Positions 11,201 to 22,857 are shown, counted from the first letter of the stretch. The stretch: 64,000 nucleotides of DNA from Lamellibrachia columna (GCA_963662155.1 OY759261.1:1646227-1710226); one strand, 5' to 3'. Notes: a model not told the origin generated them from the sequence alone. Translations and numbers: made by a program.

Positions 11201-11328
11201 TGTAGCGGTCGGCTACTTATGATAGCACCCCTTAGTGACTCTCGCATTTCCGGCTACAAACGATCGACACACGTGCCATTTCGCTCTATCAATAAAGTTG
11301 TTTTAACGTGACTTCTTGTGTCGCTACA
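11201..11328 (+). repeat. 3' LTR of the 503-bp element
   Basis: Identical 128-bp partner of 10,826-10,953. It is followed by ACTT, the target-site duplication. Confidence 0.92.
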
Positions 11329-11332
11329 ACTT

Positions 11333-12229
11333 CAGATTTATCAAGAACACTGTTAATCCATTCTGTCTAGTTGTTCCTCAGTCTTCACCACCACGTCTTT
11401 GGTCGAGTGCGTACTTCGGCTACACTGAGAGCGCTGCATCCACCTCTGCTTCAGTTCATGTCTGCTTCTTCAGGTCACTCGCTTAAAAGGAATTAAATAA
11501 AGGTATTAACCGACACATCTATTTACAACGAAGGTCAGATGAAACGAATACAAAGCGCACTGCACAAGCCCCAGCCAGTCAACATGGCCACGGGCAATGG
11601 CTGCTCTATTGTCCGGTAAATTCCCGATGCAATTTATAAATACTGCAGTTTTATTCCAATGGCAATGACTTTGATAGTTATATAATAAGAGTGTGCAATT
11701 TATACATGACACTAAATGACCACATTTCACTGGAACAAGTGCAGGGTATGATCGAAAACAAGAGGGATGCGACGACACCGAGTTTTGCAATAGACTATAT
11801 GTCGGAAAATGTGCTCAGATTCAAATCGGTGAAAGCATGCAAAATACACCACGACAAAGACAACATTATGGTCGTGTGTGTTCCGTACAAACGATAAAAC
11901 TAAACAGTTCAACACATAAAAGCGGATGGTGACACTTACTCGCATATATCAGTGGATTGTTTCGCTTCCATCGATTTCGTTCGTTTGAACTCAAGGCAGC
12001 ATGGCGGCACGCGCAATGCATGCTGGAATACGGTAGATATGCCGCTGCCTTACTCAATACCAAAATGTGTGGTGAAAGCTGCCTTAAATTACCTAACATT
12101 ACAAATATAAAGGGTCTTATTATTTGTAATTTTAGTTAAGGCATCTAACACCGCACGTGTTGTGTTGTCTTAGAGAATAGAGATGTTATAGTTAACATTC
12201 GCACCTTGAACAAAAACAAAATTGCAACA
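11333..12229. other. Interior of the inverted-repeat element, no gene recognised
   Basis: Mixed sequence with several overlapping 60-95-codon frames on both strands; none shows a known motif. I see no transposase signature. Confidence 0.55.
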
Positions 12230-13045
12230 TTGTTTGAACGTCAAATGTCCAAGTCCTTATAATGGTGATGACCTTATAATGGCGTTGTCGACGTTGTGTC
12301 AACGTTGTGCCAACGTCACATATATCCACGTCGTTATAACGTTGATGATCAGACATTGTAAAACGCCATATTTATATGTATATGTACCTAGTTGATTGGA
12401 CTGTCGACGTGATTGAAACGTTGTATGGACGTAAATTGTTCACGTCATACTAAAGTTGATGACAAGACGTTGCAAAGACGTTGGGTTGGGTTGTCGACGT
12501 GATTTCAACGTTGTGCCAACGTCATATATATCTACGTCGTTATCACGTCGATGACCAGACGTGGTAAAAACGCTGTATTTATAGATGAAACTAGTTGGTT
12601 GAACTGTCGATGTGATTACAACGTTGCATGGATGTCAAATTTCCACGTCCTTATAACGTTGATAACCAGACGTTGTGAAGACGTTGGGTTGGGTTGTCGA
12701 CGTGATTTCAACGTTATGCCAACGTCATATATATATACGTCGTTATCACGTCGATGACCAGACGTGGTAAAAACGTTGTATTTATAGATGAAACTAGTTG
12801 GTTGAACTGTCGATGTGATTTCAATGTTGCATGGATGTCAAATTTCCACGTCCTTATAACGTTGATAACCAGACGTTGTGAAGACGTTGGGTTTGGTTGT
12901 CGACTTGATTTCAACGTTGTGGCGACATCAAATTTCCACGTCCTTTTGACGTCGATGACCAGACGCTGAGAAAACGTTGCATTTATGTTGTTCGACGTCG
13001 CAACGTATATACAACTAATAATCAACGTCATACCGACGTTGTATG
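12230..13045. repeat. Right-arm degenerate array with a 203-bp period
   Basis: Composed of CAACGT/ACGTTG modules. The block starting ATGACCAGACGTGGTAAAAA recurs at 12,551 and 12,754, exactly 203 bp apart, and a third, more diverged copy begins near 12,953. The shared element GAAACTAGTTGG links this arm to the left arm. Confidence 0.8.
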
Positions 13046-13900
13046 CCGGCTGGGTACGTAGTCAACAGATTGGTCAATGTGGTTTAGCAATGTCCAATCG
13101 TCTGCCCCGGGAGAGTGGTATACTGTACATATTGTTATCTGCGGGTGGTTGCGAGGCATTTTAGGTGGACGTATCGTCAGCCACATAGTTTCAAGTTCTG
13201 CTTGATTTAGTTATGTCCATTGCTTAGTCGGGATTGTCTCTCGTACACAGCACACAATCCCCCTATGTTGACGGCCATCTTGCCTGTCCCTTCTGTAGGG
13301 GTTGAAACCGGGTAACGAGAGCGAACCGTCTGGTATTCTGCTGGTATACCATGTCTCAGTGACTGCTAGGATACCCACTCCGTAGTTGTCTTTAATTACT
13401 TTGATTTCATCGATATTGCTGGTCAAGGCACCCCGAATGTTAGAATTGATGATGGTTGGTAAATCCCACTTGTTCGATTGTACGTTGATGAGGTTGTTGT
13501 GATTAGCCCCATGCTGTTCATTGTCAGAGCTTTCCACAATGAACTGCTGACTGGTTTTCCTGACACAAAGCCTTCGATTAATATTCCAGGGCGGCCGTCA
13601 TGCTTGGCTGACTCATCTGCTACTGTTTGTGCCACCTGCTGCTTGGTCAAAGTGTTCGAAATTGAGCGACTGACGTGATAATTTCCGAAACGTTTATCTT
13701 CTCCACATTCACTGTATGTTTATGGAGCAGTTTGCTAAAATTGGCATGTGATAGTGCCTCAAAACGTAACCCACAATCTACCCTGTTCCGATAAAAGTAC
13801 TCGTTCTGACACAAGCAACGCCGTACATGTCCAACATATATACAACACAAGTCACCAAATTCAACGCGCCAACTAACAAGATTAAAACAAATTAACAAGA

Positions 13901-14799
13901 TTGATAGCCAAGGTAAGAAGGGTATCTACCAATGTGTGCTAAATAAATTATATACAATCTCAAATGTGCTGAAGTTGGTATGAAGAGGTATATACAACTG
14001 TCAAAACTGTAATAAGTTACGCACAACTTGTAAAACAAATCTACATAATGCTGAATGTAATAGTGTGTATAAAATGTCTTTCTCTGCAATACACACATAT
14101 AATAATATACCATCAATGCATTAAGTACACACTATTGCAACAAAGCATATGTCTTGTGTAGTGGTGACACATTTTGTTACATAGTTACCAATAAATATAT
14201 ATCATGCATAGTTTCGATACTATTATGTTACATGGAATAATTTTCTGTAATTACAGCACACACCCAACACAATCAATCTGTCTGCCACACCCAAAGACAG
14301 GACATTAGGGAAGATATTAAATGTAAGGTAGTGTGCACCATATACTTTATTAATGGGGCTAATGCATTTACATGTCATACATTACACTAGTGATGATGTA
14401 ATAACATTAGCATGCTAATGTACTTTCATAAATTAGAATATCGTGTTCATAGGATACGATATAATCCATGCAAATAATGCTGCATACCACAAATGAATCA
14501 TATTTATTCCCGTGACTAATGCAGAATTTCAAAATGATAATTTTAAGTGTAAGTATTGATTGTGTTACTACACGTAGGTTATAAGCGATACACACGAGTT
14601 GTTACATTAATTAACCTACACACAACTAGTATCTACCTTGCCTATGTGTGTGTTTATATATATATATATATATATATATACTATGGATTCTAAACGCAAG
14701 TATGTAACACATGTATATACAACATGATTATCTATGTGTGTCACACTCTACATTTTTAGAAGGAAAGTTGACAGAAAGGACGAACTGCTGCATCTTGAA
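13901..14799. other. AT-rich spacer with a (TA)n tract
   Basis: No gene recognised. A TA dinucleotide run lies at about 14,656-14,681. The 14,250-14,480 part resembles pieces of segment F (GTGTGCACCATATACT; compare 15,171 onward), so it may be a diverged F fragment. Confidence 0.55.
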
Positions 14800-14850
14800 A
14801 TTAAATGGTCCTTTTTGCTGTTTGGGGGGTTCGCTCCGGCAGCGTTTTGT

Positions 14851-15010
14851 TGCCTACGCCGATCAAGCTGTTTCAAGTAGTATGTTGTTGTCTACGCCGA
14901 TCAAGCTGTTTCAAGTAGCATGTTGTTGCCTACGCCGATCAAGCTGTTTCAAGTAGCATGTTGTTGCCTACGCCCATCAAGCTGTTTCAAGTAGCATGTT
15001 GTTGCCATAT
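14851..15010. repeat. 38-bp tandem repeat, 4 copies
   Basis: CCTACGCCGATCAAGCTGTT, then TCAAGTAGCATGTTGTTG, repeated four times. The F copy near 40,890-40,930 has a single version (CACCGATCAAGCTGTTTCAA), so this is a local expansion. Confidence 0.9.
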
Positions 15011-15540
15011 TGTGCTCAGGAATGAGGCGCTCCTTCTTGTCGATGACAAATATCGCTGTACGTTGCCGTCGAAAACATAAGATATATAACGTAAGACAAT
15101 ATTTCTAATTACAGCATAGTCCATCTACTTGCCACACCCAAGGATGAAGGAAAATATTAAATGTCAGAAAGTGTGCACCGTATACTGAGCAATGGGGATA
15201 CAGAAACATTAGCATGATAATGTACTGTCGTAAGTTATAATAAGTGCTACAAAATAATCCACACCAATAAAGTTTCCTTCGGTAAACAATTATGAACTAA
15301 AATGAGCCAGTATTACTTTTCCACTTCTCGCCGGATATCGCCACATTTAGGGAATTTTATTATATTAACTACTATTGGTTATAGTTATATTATTTGTATG
15401 GGCGCATTTAACGCCAAAGTAATACTTATGGATATACCTAACCAGCTATATGAAGTTCTGAAGCATGGCATTTACCATTGCAGTTCGTATTCTGCTCTGT
15501 AGCAAAGACTGAAATACGTGAGGTATGTTAGCACATACAT

Positions 15541-15795
15541 GTGCGGATATGCCCCAGTACCCTGGGGCATATACGCAACACTACGTACATGCAACATTAC
15601 GTATACGCAACACTACGTACATGTAACACGACGTACACGCAACACTACGTACATGCCAAACTACGTACACGAAACTTTTCGTACATGCAATACTACGTAC
15701 ACGCAACATTACGTACACGCAACACTACGTACATGCAACACTATGTACACGCAACACTACATACACACAACGCTACGTACATGTCAAAACAAGTA
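15541..15795. repeat. Hairpin followed by a 16-bp array, ~13 copies
   Basis: An inverted repeat (ATATGCCCCAGTACCCTGGGGCATAT reads as arms ATATGCCCC and GGGGCATAT around a short loop) is followed at once by tandem copies of ACATGCAACACTACGT (16 bp). The long plus-strand frames across it are array artefacts. Confidence 0.85.
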
Positions 15796-16654
15796 CATCA
15801 GGCGACACGAAGATACATTTCGCTTGACCTATTTAAAACTATGACCAACTGCGTTGGTTTCTGCCAGTTTCTTTTTTGTCTCAAACTGGCAAAATCCCTT
15901 CCACCAGATCTTATACTGCTAGTGCGTATAAAACGTTTATCGAATTCATCAACTAATATAAGAAGTTAACTAGTATTTTGTTCACATCATTACGTATATA
16001 TTAGCACCAGTGAAATTCTACACATACAAACACAGCTATACCTAAATAACAAATACTAATAAATACCTAAATATTTTGGCCTGCAGTGTTTACCGCCTTG
16101 CAATGGTTGACACCTAAATGTGTTAGTTTGCAAATGTCAACGTATGGTTTTATTATGTAAAATATGCGTTACATATTGGTAAATCATGGTCAATACTTAT
16201 GTCCGTTTTGTTTTCGCAATAGCCGTATCTTTCCCGAAGGCTTAAGCTTAGTATTTCCTTCCACAATACAGTCATCTAACACTGAGTTGATAATATTAGT
16301 TGATACGTGAAAGAAGGTGCGTTGGACGACCAACTATTGGTGCTTATGATCTACTAGGAGGGGCTTCTGTTGAGAATGACAGCAATTTGGCGAATCACCA
16401 GGCCCGGTGATGACGCATGAGCAAACTTAACAACACATCACCTCATCCGTGCTCATATAATACATGATCGTTTACGACACCGAGTGTTTTCTGTGCAAAT
16501 GCTTCGTTGAGTACGAATCACACCATATAAAACTTACGGCTCAGAACAGAACACGACTCGACGTTCTCGAACAGTCTACTTTGATCACATCATCGAAGAT
16601 TGCACCAAGTGAGTGAAACTATGAGTCTAATCATTATGGAATATTGACTTCATA

Positions 16655-16860
16655 GATACCCTGATGAAAATATACCATCGTATTCCATGGTAAAATTCCA
16701 TGATGTTTTGAAACAGGTAAACCATGGTATATCATACACTTACCATACACAATATATGACAAAGCATGGTCTACCACAGTTTACCATATAATGTCATGGT
16801 ATACCATGCTATGTCATGCTATCCCATGTATTACCAAGGTATGTCATGTAAAGGTATATT
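16655..16860. repeat. Cluster of CCATGGTA/TACCATGG palindromes
   Basis: About ten occurrences of CATGGTA, TACCATG, GTCATG and variants in 200 bp, giving overlapping potential hairpins. The same cluster occurs in F copy 2 at 51,295-51,510 with different local lengths. Confidence 0.7.
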
Positions 16861-17534
16861 TTCATAAGGGTATAGGACATTGAATGCTTATTCAATATAT
16901 AGTTTGTGCAATCGCATTTATATCGACTACCTTCCTCATTGCCCAGTCGTTGCGGTAAGTGGCAGATCAGGACACATTGCGAGTGTTGCATAACGCGCCA
17001 ACGTATCCCGATATAGATCGCTGGTAGAATCTAATAAATAATATGCACGTCATAGTACATGCGAATGGATATAATGTTACGTGTCCTACACAAGCAATCT
17101 GTTTCAGGTAGATATTTGGTTTAGTTGATGCCATAGGATTGACTGAGATAGCTTCATCGTATTTGTCTTACGACATCACTGAGAGTGTTCACTTAACACT
17201 CACAGTTTCCGATACTTATGCCAAATGGCAACTAAAATGGGGCGTATTATCAGTCAAAAAACAGTTGTATGTACAATGGTGTTGAGTTATTTGTTTTGAT
17301 TCAACCATTATTTAAATGTAACAAAGATAGGGAATCCATTCACTGATTGCGCAAGCCAGATCGGTGTTTCTCTAACCAATCGACAAGCTCCATGGCAAGA
17401 AGCGGTGACGTAGCACGCTCTGAGAAATTGACTGGGAAGGGATTCGAAATGTGGGTGCTTGCAAACACTATCTAATCATGACGGAGTAACAGTTTATGAT
17501 AAGATAAGTGACAGCTTTGGGATAGTTTAAGTGC

Positions 17535-17800
17535 GTATTACTTTCTCCAAATCATCGAAAGAATTAATTTTAGTCGTTAGATCTGGTAAGGCTCAAAATA
17601 GAGGATATCCAAAATGGTAAACATCCTCTCTCCGATGACATGACAAAGTTATACAAATTCACGAAGGACGAAAATCGTGAGTTTTCAGTTGCACAAACGA
17701 GCTAGCATGTCGTAGTGGATACTAGGTAGGCTTGAATTTTCGCAAAATTAATTTGAAATGAGACAAGGATAAAATCGAACTGAGGAGGCACCTTTAACCA
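17535..17800 (+). repeat. Dispersed element E, copy 5 (short), inside F
   Basis: Contains CAAATCATCGAAAGAATTAA, TAGTCGTTAGATCTGGTAAG, TACTAGGTAGGCTTGAATTT and the terminal ATCGAACTGAGGAGGCACCT. F copy 2 has E at the same place, so this E insertion predates the F duplication. Confidence 0.78.
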
Positions 17801-18414
17801 ACATTATTGCTTGCTCAGGTTTACCAGACCCGAATGTAGGAATTTAACTTGAATTGTCAGTCGCTGGCCAGACATGGTAATGATGAACGTTTCGATGGAA
17901 CGCTCTTTGAACTTTTGGGCACGGGCGCATGAGTAGTCCCCAGAAACCCAGAAGACAGAATGTGGGACGAAGAAGGCTACACACAATTCATCATACATTC
18001 ACACTTTGGTGGGATAAATTGAAAAAATTTACATATAATATTATTTTTGCACATGGATAAAATGATTGTTTGTGTTGATTTCAGTATATTTGTTTCGGTA
18101 GAGATAGGTTACGGATTCTTTGTGTGTATTTCGCTCGCTTGTACCCTGTCAACAATGCAAGGTGAAGCGAATCTGGAGGGTTGGATTCAGGATATAATGA
18201 AAGACGTCTGCTATGATTTCAACCAGAATATATTTCACATTTTATTAAAGTGAATAATTTCTGTAGAAATAACTCATTACTATCAAATAGTCTGCCAAAC
18301 TAATATCCTAAGTACTAAGTAATAACACAAAAAATAAAATGTCCCCTCTCACACAACAAAGAAAAACAAAACAAAAGTAAGGTTCGTCAGCCAAACATCG
18401 TTTCACTATCGACC

Positions 18415-18600
18415 CCTCACTCCCATCACCCCCCACCCCCTCACCCCTCACCCCTTCACCCTCTCACCCCCACCCCCATCACCCCATCACCCCATCACCC
18501 ATCACCCCCCTCACCCCCTCACCCCCTCACCCCTAACCCCTAACCCCTAACCCCCCTCACCCCCTCACCCCTAACCCCCTCACATCCTCATCCCCTTCCT
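18415..18600. repeat. C-rich simple repeat (CACCCCT / CCCCTAA)
   Basis: Runs of CACCCCCT, CATCACCC and three CCCCTAA units. R copy 2 has a shorter version (52,765-52,850) and R copy 3 only a remnant (about 61,620-61,645). The length difference marks a local expansion. Confidence 0.9.
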
Positions 18601-18904
18601 TTCGTCAACGATGTCGACATCAATTCAGCTTCCACAGCCGTACGCTTGTGGCTATCTCGACCTAATCGTGGGTGAATGCCAGAACAACACATCCGCGTCA
18701 CTGTGCGACTCGTCTCCAAAACCCGACACTCCGGTTAATAAGTGTTCTGCTGGTAAACGACATGTAGCTGGTGATGTAGCGGTGTTGATAGCTACTTCTT
18801 GCTAGCTCATAAACATTTGTTATTATTTGCCTCCTATTTGCTTCCAGCCCTTCTATATTTCGCTGCCAACTCGGTACTTCACATCTTTGTTCTATAACAA
18901 CTGT

Positions 18905-21091
18905 TCCAAGCGGCTCTAAGATGAAGTCCACATATTACCCTAAGCATATTGTCAAACTTCGCACTAAATGTAAACTCCTATCGACATGTAATACATCTGC
19001 CCAACGGTATGTACAAATGGCGTGCCGCGCAAAACGAACACATTCTAGCTGTCCAGCAATTTGTTAATAGTAGGGAGCGATCGATCTTGCAATCAGGTGA
19101 CAGTTCTGCCTTTTATAACTACATCAACTATCGGCGAGTATGCAAAGATGGAGTAGCCCCTCCACTTAACACTTGTGGTGAATTAGCATTTGGTAATACT
19201 GACAAAGCCAGTGAATTAAATTGACAATTTTCTTCTGTGTTCACTACGGACGATGGGACTTTGCCAAAGTTGAACAAGAGTACAAATGTTCAATTATCTA
19301 ATATTAAACTCTATCCAGAGCTTATGCGTAAATTCATATGTCAGCTGCCACACAAGTTCAGCCGTAGCCCGGATGGCATACCATCCGCTGTACTTAAATG
19401 TCTTTCGTATGAACTGTGTACTCCACTGTATATTATTTTTTAAATGTCACTCGATAGCGGTATGTGTCCTTTGCTCTGGAAATCGGCGGACATCACCCCT
19501 GTTTACAAGAAAGGAGATGCATCGCAGACATGTAATTACCGCCCTATTAGCATACTACCAGCTTGTGCCGTTTGTTTGAACGATTATTGGCTAATCACAT
19601 AAATTACCATCTGTACCAAAATCATCTAATCACATATGCTCAATACGGTTTTGTCAAAGGGCGATCCACAAAGCTGCAGCTACTGAACTGCAGTAATTTG
19701 TGGGTTAAGGCTGTAGACTCAAACAAGTTCGTTGACACGGTGTACATTGACTTTTCCAAAGCGTTTGATACTGTACCTCATCCTCAATTATTATACAAAT
19801 TACCCAAGTATGGAATTTGCGGTAACATTTTACAATGGTTCGCCAGTTTTTTAAGCAACCGCAAACAACGGGTTAAAATAGATGAAACATTTTCTGGCTG
19901 TACTGATGTCTCTGTCCGGTGTCCCGCAAGGCTCGTGTACCGGTCCCCTACTATTTATATTGTATGTAAACGATTTACCTGACGGACGTTTGACCGCTAA
20001 CACTAGTGTTTGCCTGCTTGCGGACGATACCAAAATATCCGCTGTGTTCTCGGATGTTTCTGAACGGCCTGACATGCAAGAGTGTCTTAATGAATTCGTG
20101 GTTTTGGCAGACCGGTGGCAGCTTGAAGTAACTGAACATAAATGCTGTGTACTGGCGATTGGAAATATTACCCCGATTACCTGAAAGGTGTGCAGCGTCT
20201 ATTAATGAATACAGAAATATTGGTGTGATAGTGGATGAAAAGTTTTTATTCAAACAGCACATTTCATCTATTTGTCGCAAAGCATACAGCATAATCAATG
20301 TTATTTTTCGCTGTTTTCATACTGCTAACATTGATGCTTTCATTAAGGCATATAAATCATTTGTCCACTCAGTGCTGGAATACTGTTCAACGGTATGGAA
20401 CCCATACATACCAGCTAGGCATTACTTGGTTATGACTGACCAGTTAGAGAATGTGCAACGGCTCTTTACGCGCCGGGTCTATTACCGATGTCAACGCGAC
20501 ACCAATCATGGTTACATACAAAGACTCGAATACCTTAAACTAGAAAGTCTCGATCTCCGCCGGATTTATAATGACATGGTCATGGTATACAATATCCTGC
20601 ATGGACATATCAATGTATTTGAAAATAACCTCATTTCTTGTAATAACCCTATTACAAATACCACAATTTCGACTAGAGGTCACGGATTTAAGCTTAAAAC
20701 AACACCCTTTAGACTTGATATAACAAAATTGTAATCCAGTTTTGTCTACCTGGAACATATTATCTGAACGCATAATAAACTCCAAAATACAACTCAAGAA
20801 AGCTCTGCGTACAGTAAACTTTGATTCTGCAACAAAGTTCGATAAACACATGTAGGAAATTACTTGATTTGGAATCTTTGTATACTATTTACTGCACATT
20901 ATCAGCCACCCTAACTTTTCACCAAAATAACGCAATACATATGATGATAATGGGTACATGAAAAACGTTGACTTCTGTATTGTATTCATTGTAACGTTAT
21001 TGTAAGTATATTTACATATACACGTGTTGTACCCAACGGACACAATTTCTTAACATTGTTGATCCTAAATAAACAATCAATCAATCAATCA
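18905..21091 (+). mobile_element. LINE b: 5'-truncated CR1/Jockey-like retrotransposon with target duplication
   Basis: Encodes RT, with several stops and frameshifts. The region ahead of RT is at 19,330-19,440 (CQLPHKFSRSPDGIPSAVLK). RT motifs are CNYRPISILP near 19,532, TVYIDFSKAFDTVPH near 19,740, SGVPQGSCTGPLLFILYVND near 19,917 and the catalytic LLADDTKIS near 20,015. The thumb region is VLEYCSTVWNPYIPARHY near 20,375. The 3' end has a TAAATAAA poly(A)-like signal and (TCAA)4. The 6-bp duplication AACTGT flanks it (18,899-18,904 and 21,092-21,097), and the R copies without it show the empty site. Dead copy. Confidence 0.88.
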
Positions 21092-22294
21092 AACTGTCTG
21101 CTTTCTGTCTCATTCCTTTCTGTCCGCGGACAAAAACCCCAGATTTTCACCGTTTGACACACACAACCAGTAGTGATCATCTTACTGGATTACCCCATCC
21201 TATGGGTAACTCAATCATCCTAAATGTCTCGAACCACACATTTTAGCACCCATCCTATATGCTTTGAAATCACCACATTAAACTCTCGTCTGAACTAATA
21301 TGTATACATACATAACTAATTAATTTTCATTATAATAAACATATATTTTAGTCCAAAATCCTGCCTACCAACCCTATAATAAAACAACTAGACCAATACG
21401 GGATGCCAATATCTCAACCCTCACTTAGACCGACCTTCTAGCGGTAATCGCCGTCGGTCAGCCAAGATTCCCAACATAACCAACTTGCCAAAATACCTGT
21501 CACACAGTAACAATCATACCATATACACTTCTCTAAATTACCTGTCACACATGCTAAAGATCTCAATCCCCGGATTAACGACGTTACCGATCTTTTGCTG
21601 TTGACACGGATTCGCGGGGTTTCGGCTGACTTGTTTGGCTCAGGTTTAGTTGGAAAACACAATTTCTATAATTCAACGCTCGTGAATGGTAGTTGCACAA
21701 ATGAACAAGACAACTAAGTCAAGTGAAAGAAAAATAAATATTTCATATGCGATAGTTTCTCAGTAATTTACAATAAACAAGTTGGCTCCTGGGTCTATGT
21801 AATTAAATACGCAAATAACTCAGATTATGTTGTAATCGACCAGGGAATTACTCAACCTGCGAAATAACTACTAAAATGACTCATCGCTCAGCCTGGGAGG
21901 AGGTTGAGAGGAGGTAAGGTGACAGGTCGTAGGGAGACAGAACGGAAGGAGAGAGGACATAGGGAGACAGGACGAAAGGAGACGAGAAGGAAAGACATGG
22001 GAGGGAAGACAAATGGATCGAAGGAAAGGGGAGTGGGGGAGACAGCAGCGAAGGAGTCGGGGGGGGGGAAGGAGACGTTAGTTAAGGCGATGGGATGAGG
22101 GAGACGGGAGGGAAGGCAACGGGAGCACAAGTTAGCCAGGAGACGGGAGGGACAAATTAAATATTGATGCGTGAGAGAGAGCCTGATAACAGTCTGCCAC
22201 CAAGTGGCAAGGCTGCAGGACAGATTGTGATGGAGGGGATCCATCGGAAGAGCTATTCCGAGGCAGTGATAGAGGGGTGAGAAAGAGAGCGTAG

Positions 22295-22834
22295 GTGTTT
22301 GTGGGGGACTCAATAGTTAGAAAGACCGACAGAGTCTTAAACAAGGGAGAGGACGTTGTAGTTTGCTTGCCTGGGGCCAAAATAGAGGCAATAACTGAGA
22401 GGGTAGAAAACAGTGTGGGTTTGGGCAAGGGTGGGTCTGTTTTAGTACACGTAGGGACAAATAACGTAGAGAGGGAGGGTACAACTGCCATAGTTAGGAA
22501 ATACAGGAATTTGGTCAGAACACTAAAGCAGACGCGGGTTGAGCAGGTAATACTGTCAGGGATTCTACCAGTAATAGGAAGGAGGGGTCATAGATATCGA
22601 AATTGCCGGGGGATGGCAATGAACATGCTAGTCGAGAAGCTATGTAGGGAAGAGGAAGTGGGTTTTGTGGATTTGTGGGGAAGTTTTGTTGGAAGGGCTG
22701 ATATGTACATGAAGGACGGGCTGCATCTAAATGGAAATGGGGCAGCAGTATTTGCGGATGGACTAGCAGCAGCAGTAGACAGTGGCATGGGTAGCATAAA
22801 GAATATTTTTGGTAGTCAACATTATTTAAACTAG
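22295..22834 (+). pseudogene. CR1 ORF1, SGNH/GDSL esterase-like domain
   Basis: A 179-codon frame. Residues 4-6 are GDS (block I; VGDSIVRKTD), residues 52-57 are HVGTNN (the block with the oxyanion Asn), LSGILPV lies near 92-98, and DGLHLN at 141-146 supplies the catalytic Asp-x-x-His. These four blocks in order define an SGNH hydrolase. Esterase domains in ORF1 are established for CR1-like elements, where they are thought to help the ribonucleoprotein. The frame has no ATG at its start and a TAG directly upstream, so the N-terminus, which in relatives often precedes GDS, is lost or frameshifted. It lies 23 bp upstream of ORF2. Confidence 0.85.
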
Positions 22835-22857
22835 AAGCGCAGGGGGGTTACTTAGAG

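Larger units (their letters stand above)
10826..11328 (+). mobile_element. Internally deleted LTR retrotransposon (TRIM-like), 503 bp, identical LTRs
   Basis: Two 128-bp direct repeats, identical as read by eye, bound a 247-bp interior. The order is LTR, primer binding site, the last part of a pol frame, purine tract, LTR. It is flanked by the 4-bp target-site duplication ACTT (10,822-10,825 and 11,329-11,332). Gag, protease, RT and most of integrase are absent, so it can only have moved with enzymes supplied by a relative. Identical LTRs point to a recent insertion. The primer site and pol tail fit the CsRn1/Kabuki-type group of Ty3/gypsy elements. Confidence 0.9.
9061..13054. mobile_element. 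TA-flanked inverted-repeat element, 3,994 bp, non-coding
   Basis: Begins CCCAGCAGGCA and ends with the reverse complement of CCCAGCCGGCA, flanked on both sides by TA (9,059-9,060 and 13,055-13,056). Removing it and one TA restores the LINE endonuclease frame exactly (DYVRRHHPYTG), which proves it is an insertion. Both ends carry degenerate arrays rich in ACGTTG/CAACGT; the centre is mostly unique sequence holding an LTR insertion. No transposase frame is visible, so it is a non-autonomous DNA transposon of unknown superfamily. The TA target fits Tc1/mariner-like or several other superfamilies. Confidence 0.8.
8097..13900 (-). mobile_element. CR1/Jockey-like LINE, split by a 4-kb insertion, degraded
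   Basis: The minus strand encodes an AP-type endonuclease followed by the region ahead of the RT. The N-terminal part lies at 13,057-13,540 (VGILAVTETWYTS with the catalytic ETW; PGFNPYRRDRQDGRQHRG). After the insertion the frame resumes at 9,060 (GIIITGDLN, the GDxN motif), then a TAG stop, then GLSDHMVVV (the SDH motif) near 8,860. It continues through the linker (RPWIDDNFRYLIRRRQ) to VAKSLSRIKTHKSTGPDEIP near 8,150, where RT begins and the element is cut off. Frames at 13,423-13,900 (AKHDGRPGILIEGFVSGKPV) are probably the tail of ORF1 or leader. Several stops and frameshifts make it non-functional. Clade assignment is from motif style only. Confidence 0.8.
14800..18224 (+). repeat. Dispersed segment F, copy 1
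   Basis: A non-coding segment of about 3.4 kb shared in order with 49,735-52,624. Part of it is shared, rearranged, with 40,320-42,215. Shared landmarks are CCGGATATCGCCACATTTA, a GCCCCAGTACC hairpin, a 16-bp array, TTTCTGCCAGTTTC, TGTCAACGTATGGTTTTAT, the CATGGTA cluster, GCAAGCCAGATCGGTGTTTC and an embedded E copy. No coding capacity is visible. It could be a segmental duplication or a large non-autonomous element. Confidence 0.75.

Noticed and set aside
11506..12139. Overlapping 60-95-codon frames on both strands as a possible transposase
   Set aside because: No DDE or other motif can be seen and the frames overlap each other; they look like chance.
15541..15578. Helitron 3' terminal hairpin
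   Set aside because: No CTRR end followed by a host T was found beside it, and no Rep/helicase sequence occurs in the window. It is kept only as a structural observation.
18415..18600. Possible telomeric repeat (CCCCTAA)
   Set aside because: Only three such units occur inside a longer, irregular C-rich tract, and the related repeat copies show it to be a variable simple repeat within R.
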